64,000 bases of DNA from Halobacillus_A sp043497005 (GTDB lineage Bacteria > Bacillota > Bacilli > Bacillales > Halobacillaceae). The notes beneath the pieces were generated by a model that saw nothing but the letters and a program-made list of their open reading frames with translations, ran no database searches and was not told where the DNA came from. The translations under genes and the position numbers were made by a program. Location of the stretch: NCBI RefSeq assembly GCF_043497005.1, contig NZ_JBIEKE010000004.1, positions 142,444 to 206,443 on the forward strand. The letters are read 5' to 3'. Positions 8,519-16,357 of this stretch are shown here, one piece after another. Position 1 is the stretch's first letter, and the number at the start of each line of letters is the position of its first letter.

Positions 8519-10081
8519 ATGGAACACCTGGAACATAAACAAAAAGTAACGATCATGGTTGCGATTATGGCTGCCATGTTGTTTGCTGCTCTGAACCAGA
8601 CAATTATAGGAACAGCTTTGCCCATTATTGTAGCCGATATCGGTGGAATGAGCTATTTTAATTGGGTTTTTACCATCTATATGCTTGCCTCTAGTATTAC
8701 GGCTATACTAGTCGGAAAGTTATCTGATACATATGGAAGAAAGCCGTTCATACTTACAGGGATCGCTGTGTTTATTATCGCTTCTTTACTTTGCGGCCTA
8801 TCTATCAATATCTTTCAGCTGATTATTTTCCGAGCCATCCAGGGCCTGGGAGGCGGAATGATTATCTCCACCTCTTTTACAGCCATTGGGGACCTTTTTC
8901 CCCCTCGGGAACGCGGACGCTGGCAGGGAATGATGGGATCAATATTTGGTTTAGCTAGTGTCTTCGGACCAACGCTTGGCGGCTACATTGTAGATACTTG
9001 GGAGTGGAACTGGGTATTTTGGGTTTTTCTTCCATTCGGTGTTGTCGCTTATGTTATGATTTGGAAGATGTTCCCGACGGTTTCTCAAAACGAAAAGAAA
9101 GCGGTGGATTTCCTTGGGGCTACATTGTTAACGGCAACAATTGTTCCTCTGCTATTGGCTTTTTCTTGGGCCGGGCAGAATTATGCTTGGAATTCCTACG
9201 TCATTATAGGATTATTCTCATGGTCTACATTAACTTTAATTTTATTTATTATAACCGAGCGGAAAGCTGAAAATCCCGTCATTCCACTCCACCTCTTTAA
9301 AAATAGTATCTTTTCCATTTCCAATATGACTGGATTGCTGATGGGGATGGGAATGTTTGGGGCTATTATGTATATGCCTTTCTTTATTCAGGGCGTTCTT
9401 GGTATTTCAGCCACAAGCACCGGTTTTATTATGATGTCTATGATGCTCAGTATGGTGCTCACAAGCACGATCGGAGGCCAATTAATTACTAAAACAGGGC
9501 GTTATAAAATATTTGCTATCCTTGGGCTTCTCATTATGGCGGGTGGCATGTTTTCCATGTCCTTTATGACTATTGAAACAACGGTAGCTGGAGTGGTGCG
9601 CATCTTAATTCTCGTGGGATTAGGCCTCGGCCTCACTTTTCCTGTTTTAACGTTAACTGTACAAAACGCAGTCGATCACCAATATCTTGGGGTCTCCACC
9701 TCAGCCTCCCAATTCTTTCGTCAAGTCGGCGGCACAATGGGCGTCTCTATTATGGGTTCCATTATGAATATGATTATGGGAAGAGAAATGGCTGATATGA
9801 ACTCGTCCAGCACAGCAGAATTAAGAGACCCGCAAGTCTTAATGGATCCAGACCAGATCAGTACGTTAAAAGAAACGACCTCATCTCTTTCCTCTAGTCA
9901 GTTTGATGAAGTCATAACCTCAATGAGAGAGGTCTTAAGTCATGCCTTAAACGGGTCTTTTTTGTTCGGTACGTTCATCTTACTCGGCGCGTGGGTTTTA
10001 ATTTTATTTTTAAAAGAAATTCCATTACGATTAACGAATCAATCGACTGAATCAAATAAAGAAGAAAAGTTAAGCTCTTAG
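8519..10081 (+). CDS. MFS drug efflux transporter, DHA2 (14-TMS) type
   Basis: The 520-residue protein has the length and about 14 hydrophobic segments of the DHA2 drug:proton antiporters. Motif A-like GKLSDTYGRKP lies between TM2 and TM3, motif C-like GPTLGGYIVD in TM5, and LNQTIIGTALPIIVADIGG in TM1 is the usual DHA2 opening. The family exports lipophilic drugs and dyes; the specific substrate is unknown. A loop of about 60 residues, rich in Ser and Asp, precedes the last helix. It forms an operon with the MarR gene. Confidence 0.92.
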   Translation: MEHLEHKQKVTIMVAIMAAMLFAALNQTIIGTALPIIVADIGGMSYFNWVFTIYMLASSITAILVGKLSDTYGRKPFILTGIAVFIIASLLCGLSINIFQLIIFRAIQGLGGGMIISTSFTAIGDLFPPRERGRWQGMMGSIFGLASVFGPTLGGYIVDTWEWNWVFWVFLPFGVVAYVMIWKMFPTVSQNEKKAVDFLGATLLTATIVPLLLAFSWAGQNYAWNSYVIIGLFSWSTLTLILFIITERKAENPVIPLHLFKNSIFSISNMTGLLMGMGMFGAIMYMPFFIQGVLGISATSTGFIMMSMMLSMVLTSTIGGQLITKTGRYKIFAILGLLIMAGGMFSMSFMTIETTVAGVVRILILVGLGLGLTFPVLTLTVQNAVDHQYLGVSTSASQFFRQVGGTMGVSIMGSIMNMIMGREMADMNSSSTAELRDPQVLMDPDQISTLKETTSSLSSSQFDEVITSMREVLSHALNGSFLFGTFILLGAWVLILFLKEIPLRLTNQSTESNKEEKLSS

Positions 10082-10084
10082 AAA

Positions 10085-10170
10085 GAAAAAGAGACCGGGA
10101 TCATAAATAAAACATAAAATAATCCGAACGGTTCTGGCGAAATCGTTCGGATTATTTATGTTAATGAGCC
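10085..10170 (+). repeat. Dispersed terminator-like repeat, copy 1
   Basis: GAGACCGGGA leads into ATAATCCGAACG (10119-10130), which pairs with CGTTCGGATTAT (10144-10155). It lies four bases after the MFS stop and probably serves as its terminator. Three sister copies are at 33082, 42179 and 48497. Confidence 0.85.
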
Positions 10171-10220
10171 TCGACACCATCGCTTCGGTACCTGGTACCT
10201 TTACCCTGTCTCTTGATCTA

Positions 10221-10468
10221 TTACTCTGCGTAAAAAGCTAATTCTTCTTCTATTTTGAGACGTATTTTATCGAGAGCGGATTCTGAAGAGTCAGCAAACA
10301 CACGGGTACCATTCACCATAGCGTATGGTTTGATGGCACATAACCCGCAAAAGGAGAGGCATTCATTCATTAATACAGCAACATCCGGATACTCCTCTTC
10401 TAAAATGGTCTCAATATCCAGTTCATTTATCAAATTTCCATCACACACTTCAACAACAACTACCCCAT
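10221..10468 (-). CDS. DUF1450 (YuzB-like) protein with an apparent start-proximal frameshift
   Basis: The readable part encodes about 75 residues with the DUF1450 pattern NECLSFCGLCAIKPYAMVNG, a Cys-rich possible metal or redox site. In frame, only a GTG at 10448 without a ribosome site is available. An AAAGGAG site lies right after the ribF-like stop, and 10 bases on is ATG at 10468. That ATG reads ATG GGG TAG. One more G in the run (10463-10466 on plus) would give MGVVVVEVCDGN, the family-like opening. A one-base deletion, a sequencing error or -1 slippage on the G run are all possible. Confidence 0.65.
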
Positions 10469-10483
10469 GATGTCATTACTCCT

Positions 10484-11434
10484 TTATTCTTCGTTGTTGG
10501 AAAGTCCTAAAATCTCCCGTGCTGCTTTTTCATCCTTTTCCATGTGTTCGACAAGGTCGTCTAATCCATTAAAATCTTCTTCCCCACGCATATAACGCAG
10601 AAATTTCACTGTTACGGTTCTATCATATAAATCACCGGAAAAATCCAGTAAATAAGCTTCCACTTTATACGACTCTCCATTTACTGTGGGACGATAACCC
10701 GCGCTGATTAACGTATAATAATACTCAGCTGCTCGCTCTTCATGCAGCTTAACGACTCCTAGATACACCCCTGGTTTAGGCCGTACATACTCTTCGATTT
10801 CTCCTACATTAAGAGTTGGAAATCCTAACTGCCTACCGAGCGCTTCGCCCTTTTCTACAACTCCTGTCATTTCAAAAGGACGATTTAGTAAAGAATGGAC
10901 AACCTCCATCCTACCTTGTGCAACATTTCGTCGTACCTCCGTACTGCTTACTTTTTTATGTTGGACGGTAAGATGAGGTACGATAGAAACGGAAATTGAA
11001 AGCTTTTCACAAAGCTGAGCTAATCCATTGGCATCAGCATTACGACCTTTGCCGAATCGAAAACCTTCGCCTACAACAATGCGGCTGACGTTTAATTGAG
11101 CGATGTGTTCGTGTACAAACTGTTCTGGTGTAATTTGAGCATATTCTTTAGTAAAATTAATATGATAATAACGGTTTACACCTGCTTGACTTAACAAGTG
11201 AATTTTATCTTGATGGGAGGATAGAGCTCTCTTATAATCAGGGTCCCCTTTTAACACCCACAGCGGATGTTCAGAAAAACCAAAAACCGCTATCTCTTCA
11301 TTCTGTTGGCGCCAGGCACCGGCTTCTTTTATAAGCTGTTGATGGCCCAGATGAAGACCATCGAATTTACCGATTAATAAAATAGTGCTTTTTTCATTTT
11401 TCGGTGGTATAGCCGTCACATCAATTATTTCCAT
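10484..11434 (-). CDS. RibF-like bifunctional riboflavin kinase/FAD synthetase
   Basis: The 316-residue protein has both RibF domains. The N-terminal FMN adenylyltransferase shows GKFDGLHLGHQQLI and the later STEVRRNV. The C-terminal riboflavin kinase shows GRQLGFPTLNV, PGVYLGVV and a YKVEAYLLDF-type segment with DLYDRTVTVKFLRYMRGE. It would convert riboflavin to FMN and FAD. The usual ribF of Bacillaceae lies beside truB and rpsO, whereas this copy is next to a DUF1450 gene. It is probably a paralogue. A GGGGGAGGAT ribosome site precedes the ATG. Confidence 0.88.
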   Translation of the reverse strand: MEIIDVTAIPPKNEKSTILLIGKFDGLHLGHQQLIKEAGAWRQQNEEIAVFGFSEHPLWVLKGDPDYKRALSSHQDKIHLLSQAGVNRYYHINFTKEYAQITPEQFVHEHIAQLNVSRIVVGEGFRFGKGRNADANGLAQLCEKLSISVSIVPHLTVQHKKVSSTEVRRNVAQGRMEVVHSLLNRPFEMTGVVEKGEALGRQLGFPTLNVGEIEEYVRPKPGVYLGVVKLHEERAAEYYYTLISAGYRPTVNGESYKVEAYLLDFSGDLYDRTVTVKFLRYMRGEEDFNGLDDLVEHMEKDEKAAREILGLSNNEE

Positions 11435-11533
11435 AATCCTATCCTCCCCCGTTTACGCTCGGACTACTCTATTGCCATAGTATTACCAATGAAGACGGGA
11501 TACAACTAATCTGCATAATGAAAGGGAGATCTT

Positions 11534-12073
11534 ATGCTGGAGAAAGCAAAAGCCTTTGCAACAGAAGCTCATAAAGGCCAAAAAAGGAAAATTTCAAATG
11601 AAGATTACATCGTTCACCCGATACGTGTAGCCCATACCTTACAACAAGCTCAGTCTTCAAAAGAGCTGATTTGCGCAGCCTTTCTCCATGATGTAGTAGA
11701 GGACACTCCTTATGAGTTAGAGGATATCGAAAAAGAATTCGGTCCTGCTGTAAAAAAACTAGTGGCTTCACACACCGAAGATAAAACAAAGTTTTGGCTT
11801 GACCGTAAAGCCCGCACCATCGAAGTCGTACGAACTGGAAACTTAGAAGTTAAATCCCTAATTGTGGCTGATAAATGGGACAACCTTCAGTCAATAGAAG
11901 AAGGACAGCATAAAATGGGCGAAATGATTTGGTCTTACTTTAATTCCACTTACGACCAACAGAAGTGGTATTACCAATCTGTAGCCGAAAACATGTGGGT
12001 AGGTCTCCCTGAAAAAGAGGCACCTGAGTTCTTCCATACCTATTCTAAAACCGTTCAGCGTTTCTTTACGTAA
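11534..12073 (+). CDS. HD domain hydrolase, MESH1/SpoT-hydrolase-like
   Basis: The 179-residue protein is a stand-alone HD domain of the RelA/SpoT hydrolase type. Metal ligands are suggested by HPIRVAH (His near residue 27) and LHDVVEDT (His-Asp near residue 58). VADKWDNLQS replaces the ADRLHNM of classical alarmone hydrolases. This resembles small alarmone hydrolases such as MESH1, so (p)ppGpp or a related nucleotide is a plausible substrate but unproven. No synthetase or TGS domain is present. GGGAGATCTT precedes the ATG. It is a single-gene unit. Confidence 0.8.
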   Translation: MLEKAKAFATEAHKGQKRKISNEDYIVHPIRVAHTLQQAQSSKELICAAFLHDVVEDTPYELEDIEKEFGPAVKKLVASHTEDKTKFWLDRKARTIEVVRTGNLEVKSLIVADKWDNLQSIEEGQHKMGEMIWSYFNSTYDQQKWYYQSVAENMWVGLPEKEAPEFFHTYSKTVQRFFT

Positions 12074-12139
12074 ACACTGTCGTATGCTACAAGGTACAAT
12101 GGCGACTTTTACCGCTAACGAAAACTTATGAAGGAGTAT

Positions 12140-12215
12140 AAGGCATAAATTTCTTAAATTTAGAAGAAAAGCGGCCTGTGTGGAAATTAAATTCCACACG
12201 AGGCTGCTTTTAAAT
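12140..12215. repeat. Hairpin repeat, copy 1 (sister at 36835)
   Basis: GTGTGGAA (12178-12185) pairs with TTCCACAC (12192-12199), extended by AAAGCGGCCT and AGGCTGCTTT outside. It lies between the converging HD and MurE-like genes and can terminate both. TTAGAAGAAAAGCG and the stem recur almost unchanged at 36862-36900. Confidence 0.75.
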
Positions 12216-12290
12216 TCGTTTTTCAGTGGCCTAAAGGCCTTAGTTCCTGACAGCATAAAAAAGCTTGGGAAAAGCTGCAAACAACTTTTT

Positions 12291-13784
12291 TTAGGAGGAT
12301 TGTAAGTAATGTTCTTGAATAATCTGCTCATCCGAATGCGGGACTTCTTTCCCTTTTATAATTTGAGAATTATTAATACATCCGCTCGTTAATAAAATAA
12401 TATCATCAGGCTGTCCAAGTATTAATGCTTTCCTCACGCCTTCTTCCCTCGTTAAAGCCGTGTGAATGCTCGGTGACTCAGGATTCGAAAAACCACTCAT
12501 CACTTGATCTATAATGAGCTGCGGGTCGTGATAACCAGGGTGATCGACAGTTACAATAATTTCATCTGCTTTTCCTTCAATTATAGAAGCCATCTTAGGC
12601 ATTTTTCTAAAGTCACGAATCCCAATTCCTGCAATCATGACAATTAAACGATGATGATGGAGCTTTTTCACTTCTTCTACAAGTCGAGACAACGCCACTG
12701 GCGTATGAGCATAATCTAAAATGACTTTTGAATGATTTGGAGCTTGTATCACTTGGAACCGACCTTCAGGGCTTTGCAGATAAGTCAATGCATTCAAAAT
12801 TTGATTTATTTGATAACCCAGTAATAAAGCAGCCCCAACAGCTGATAGGACATTTGCTATATTATACGTGCCATATACAGGGGCGTATACAGGGTATTCT
12901 TTACCTAAGTACTTAAGATAAAACCGAGAACCGTCTTCTGCGACTGATAACTGTCTGGCTGTTAAGTCGGCTCGTGAATTTTCATTTAAACTGTACGTAA
13001 GTCTAGGCCCCTTAAAAAGGGCGAGTATATCTTCTCCCATCCCATCATCATCTATATTTATAACGGCACTCTTCGCTTGTTCAAACAATTTAAGCTTACA
13101 AGCTTTGTAATTTTCTAATGTATGATGGTATTCTAAATGCTCTTCAGAAAAATTCGTATGAATGGCTACATCGAATAAAATGCCTTCTACACGCTTCTGA
13201 TCCAGGGCAATGGAGGAAACTTCCATTGAGGCAGCTACGTCACCCGCTTTATCAAACTCATCAAAAATATGATGTAGATCTACTGCCTCAGGGGTAGTCG
13301 GCGTACTTTTCTTGTAGCGCAGTTTATTACTTGAATTCCATATTCCAGTTGTTCCTATTAACCCGGCAGGCATTCCCAGCAAGTTTAATAAAGAACGCAC
13401 GTAAGCAGACACCGTAGTCTTTCCATTGGTCCCTGTTACTCCTATCGTTTTCAGCTTTTCATTTACATCGTTATAATAATATTTAGCAAGATAAGCCATA
13501 GACTTTCTTACATCTTTAACTACAATAAATGAACAGAGCGGGTAACAAAGACTCAGTGTGTGCAAATGCGCTTCATTGTCTCCTACAACGGCTACAGCTC
13601 CGTTTTGAACAGCTTCTTCTATAAATCGGTGACCGTCCTCATTCTCTCCTTTGATACTAAAGAATATAGATCCCTTACTTACGTATTTCGAATGAAATAC
13701 AAGGCCGGTAACAAACTGTTCCTCTGGTCCAAACACGTGCTCTAATTCAACATCGTTTATTTGATGAAACGGTATATTTTTCAT
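12291..13784 (-). CDS. MurE-like Mur ligase (paralogue A)
   Basis: The 497-residue protein has the three Mur ligase domains. The ATP loop is GVTGTNGKTTVSAYVRSLL. The carbamylated-Lys region is HLEYHHTLENYKACKLKLF, preceded by VSSIALDQKRVEGILFDVAIHTNFS. The usual MurE GCGGDRD-x-KRP segment is degenerate here (IAGIGIRDFRKMPKM). The substrate motif DNPR, which selects diaminopimelate, is replaced by DHPGYHDP. The added amino acid is therefore not predictable and may not be diaminopimelate. It is not in a division/cell-wall cluster and is divergent from a second such ligase. Confidence 0.82.
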   Translation of the reverse strand: MKNIPFHQINDVELEHVFGPEEQFVTGLVFHSKYVSKGSIFFSIKGENEDGHRFIEEAVQNGAVAVVGDNEAHLHTLSLCYPLCSFIVVKDVRKSMAYLAKYYYNDVNEKLKTIGVTGTNGKTTVSAYVRSLLNLLGMPAGLIGTTGIWNSSNKLRYKKSTPTTPEAVDLHHIFDEFDKAGDVAASMEVSSIALDQKRVEGILFDVAIHTNFSEEHLEYHHTLENYKACKLKLFEQAKSAVINIDDDGMGEDILALFKGPRLTYSLNENSRADLTARQLSVAEDGSRFYLKYLGKEYPVYAPVYGTYNIANVLSAVGAALLLGYQINQILNALTYLQSPEGRFQVIQAPNHSKVILDYAHTPVALSRLVEEVKKLHHHRLIVMIAGIGIRDFRKMPKMASIIEGKADEIIVTVDHPGYHDPQLIIDQVMSGFSNPESPSIHTALTREEGVRKALILGQPDDIILLTSGCINNSQIIKGKEVPHSDEQIIQEHYLQSS

Positions 13785-14025
13785 ATCTCTTCCCTACTCA
13801 CATTCTTAGTTTGTAAATCGTCTCATGATTTTTTATCTTTGTTTTTTTACGTTTTGCTATTTATTATGGACTGTGACCTTACTTTTAGTAATCCACTTTT
13901 TACCGGGCTCTGCCATGAATCAATTGAATCATTTTCACTCAAAATTACCGTATAGCCTATAAAAGTTTGATAAAATTATTCTGAACTTACTTAACCCTCA
14001 ATAAAAAAGGCGTGAACATAAATTC

Positions 14026-15483
14026 ATGGAATTACAACAACTTTTAGATCACTTATTGTTCGAATGCCAGCAACCCTTGACTAATATACCCATTAATGGA
14101 GTGACCGACTCTTCGTCAGATGTTAAGCCCGGCTTCATTTTTGTAGCTATTAAAGGATATCAAACGGATGGGCACGACTATATAGATGATGCCGTCTCAA
14201 AAGGTGCCGCAGCAGTTATAGGAGAAAAAGATGAGGCCGTTACCTCTATTCCTTATATTAAAGTAGAAAACAGTAAAAAAGCGCTGGGAATCGTTTCCGG
14301 GGCTTACTACCAAAACCCTTCCCAAAACAAGATTATGATTGGGATTACAGGAACAAATGGAAAAACGACAACCAGCTACATGGTGAAGCATATTCTCGAA
14401 TATATTGGTTATTCTTGTTCCCTCATCGGCACCATTCAAAACATTGTAAACGGTGAACAAACGGCGACTCAGAATACTACACCAAATGCATTAAAAATAA
14501 ATCAAATACTTTCAAAAAGTAACGATGACATTATTATTATGGAAGCTTCTTCACAAGGATTGGCGGAATATCGATTAGAAGGTATAGAATTTGACATTTG
14601 CTTGTTTACGAACCTCTCCCATGAACACTTAAACTACCATGGCTCACTTGAACAGTATTTTGAAGCCAAAGCACTGCTCTTTTCTAAGTTAAAACCGGGA
14701 GGAACAGCGATTATAAATGCTGACGACTATTATGGGGAAAAACTTCTTCACCGCTTGCAAACTCAAAGAATCTCAACCATTACATTCGGTGAGACGGCAG
14801 ATGCTGATGTTCAAATGAAAGATTTGAAACTGTCCCATCCTTATTCGGTGCGGTTAAAAGATGGCGTTCGCACGTATGAGGTTACTTCCCCAATTCCTGG
14901 TTATCATAATTTATTTAACGTTGCTATCGCCTATTCCTGTGCTAAAGTCCTGCACAGCTCCCAAGTTGAAATTAACGAAGCTATTGAAAGTTTTCCAGGA
15001 GTGGAAGGCAGATTCAACATGATTACATTTCCAAACGGAGCAATAGTGGTCATTGATCATGCTCACACCCCTGATGCCGTTTTGAACTGCTTACAAACCT
15101 CTTCTGAATCTAAAAACGGTAAACTCTATCATGTTTTTGGATTTAAAGGAGACAAAGATACTGAGAAAAGAAAAGAAATGGTAAAGATCAGTTCTGAGAT
15201 CAGTGACTACTATATCCTCACCTTGGATAATTTAAATAGTGTTCCTAAAGATGAGATGGTCCACACATTAAAAGAACTAGATGAGGAGTTTGGCAATGAA
15301 AAAGGTGAAATTATCGCAGATCGAACGCTTGCCATTGAAAAGGCATTGTCCATGAGCAAAGAGGGAGATTGGATTGTGGTGTCAGGAAAGGGACACCAAG
15401 CCTATCAGCACACTTATCACTATCCTTCTCATTCCGATAAAGAAACCGTCCTGTTTTTTAAAGAGAAAACTCCTGAAAAATAA
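14026..15483 (+). CDS. MurE-like Mur ligase (paralogue B)
   Basis: The 485-residue protein is a complete MurE-family ligase. It has the ATP loop IGITGTNGKTTTSYMVKHI, carbamyl-Lys region HLNYHGSLEQYFEAKALLF, and near-canonical FGFKGDKDTEKRKEM and SGKGHQAYQ segments. DNPR is replaced by DNLNSVP, so the acceptor-side amino acid is unknown. It is closer to canonical MurE than its neighbour. The 241-bp gap between the two start codons must hold both promoters. Possible roles are a second stem-peptide residue, a sporulation-specific wall, or a non-peptidoglycan amide ligase. Confidence 0.82.
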   Translation: MELQQLLDHLLFECQQPLTNIPINGVTDSSSDVKPGFIFVAIKGYQTDGHDYIDDAVSKGAAAVIGEKDEAVTSIPYIKVENSKKALGIVSGAYYQNPSQNKIMIGITGTNGKTTTSYMVKHILEYIGYSCSLIGTIQNIVNGEQTATQNTTPNALKINQILSKSNDDIIIMEASSQGLAEYRLEGIEFDICLFTNLSHEHLNYHGSLEQYFEAKALLFSKLKPGGTAIINADDYYGEKLLHRLQTQRISTITFGETADADVQMKDLKLSHPYSVRLKDGVRTYEVTSPIPGYHNLFNVAIAYSCAKVLHSSQVEINEAIESFPGVEGRFNMITFPNGAIVVIDHAHTPDAVLNCLQTSSESKNGKLYHVFGFKGDKDTEKRKEMVKISSEISDYYILTLDNLNSVPKDEMVHTLKELDEEFGNEKGEIIADRTLAIEKALSMSKEGDWIVVSGKGHQAYQHTYHYPSHSDKETVLFFKEKTPEK

Positions 15484-15486
15484 TAC

Positions 15487-15512
15487 GTTTGATCCTTTGA
15501 ACTCGAGGGAAA
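15487..15512 (+). promoter_or_regulatory. Sigma-B-like promoter of the DJ-1/PfpI gene
   Basis: GTTTGA (15487-15492) and GGGAAA (15507-15512) are 14 bases apart. This fits the general-stress sigma-B pattern GTTTAA-N12-15-GGGWAW with one mismatch. It lies 41 bases before the start codon. Confidence 0.6.
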
Positions 15513-15553
15513 TAAATAGAGAGAAATCAAACCTATTCAGGAGGTCTCTATTT

Positions 15554-16216
15554 ATGTCTAAGAACGTATTAATGGTCGTAACCAATCATGAAAAAATAAA
15601 TGAAGATACACCAACAGGCATTTGGTTATCTGAATTTGGTGAAGCGTATAATGAATTTAAACAACACGGCTATGAAATTACAGTAGCCAGCCCACAAGGC
15701 GGACAAGCTCCCGTAGATCCTAACAGTGTAAGTGAAGACGAACCAGCAGAAATCCTGGATACGAAAGTATATCTAGAAAACACTGTTCCAATTGATTCAA
15801 TTTCAGCAGAGTCATTTGATGCTGTTTTCCTTCCAGGGGGTCACGGGACAATGTTTGATTTTCCTGATAACGAAAAGTTGCAGCAGCTGCTTCGTGAATT
15901 TTATGAATCCAATAAAGTAGTAGCAGCGGTCTGCCACGGACCAGCTGGTTTAGTAGGAGCTACCCTTTCAAATGGAGAGCCGCTGGTAAAAGGTAAACGA
16001 GTAAACGCCTTTACAGATGCTGAAGAAGCAGACACTACACTGGACAAGCATATGCCTTTCCTATTAGAAAGCAAACTTAGTGAGCTCGGGGCCACCTTCC
16101 ATTCAGGTCCAAATTGGTCTGAACACGTAGAAGTAGACGGTCACTTAATCACTGGACAAAATCCACAATCTACACTGGCTGTTTCTAAAGAATTTGTTAA
16201 AAAACTCAACCAATAA
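15554..16216 (+). CDS. DJ-1/PfpI family protein, Hsp31/glyoxalase III-like
   Basis: The 220-residue type 1 glutamine-amidotransferase-like protein has the nucleophile elbow AAVCHGPAGLVG and the upstream FLPGGHGTMFDF acid/oxyanion region. The second His is in GPNWSEHVEVDG. Members act on methylglyoxal or glycated molecules or as stress chaperones. The start at 15554 follows AGGAGGTC; a longer frame from 15374 runs through the preceding gene and is rejected. The sigma-B-like promoter fits a general stress protein. Confidence 0.87.
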   Translation: MSKNVLMVVTNHEKINEDTPTGIWLSEFGEAYNEFKQHGYEITVASPQGGQAPVDPNSVSEDEPAEILDTKVYLENTVPIDSISAESFDAVFLPGGHGTMFDFPDNEKLQQLLREFYESNKVVAAVCHGPAGLVGATLSNGEPLVKGKRVNAFTDAEEADTTLDKHMPFLLESKLSELGATFHSGPNWSEHVEVDGHLITGQNPQSTLAVSKEFVKKLNQ

Positions 16217-16222
16217 ACTGTC

Positions 16223-16255
16223 ATCCGGTGCGATCTTCGCACCGGATTTATTTTT
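16223..16255 (+). terminator. Terminator of the DJ-1/PfpI gene
   Basis: ATCCGGTGCGA (16223-16233) pairs perfectly with TCGCACCGGAT (16237-16247), and a T-rich tail follows. Confidence 0.9.
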
Positions 16256-16357
16256 GTATCATTCGTCTTCATTTGAAAGATGAACCACTTCTGTTAATAT
16301 TATTTTATAAAAGTTTTTTACTAAGAGTTTATCTTTATAGTGAGGAGAAAAGGTATC

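Noticed and set aside
12301..12420. Plus-strand AGGAGG followed by an ATG and a 33-codon frame at the 3' end of the MurE-like gene
   Set aside because: The frame lies antisense to conserved C-terminal coding sequence and encodes nothing recognisable.
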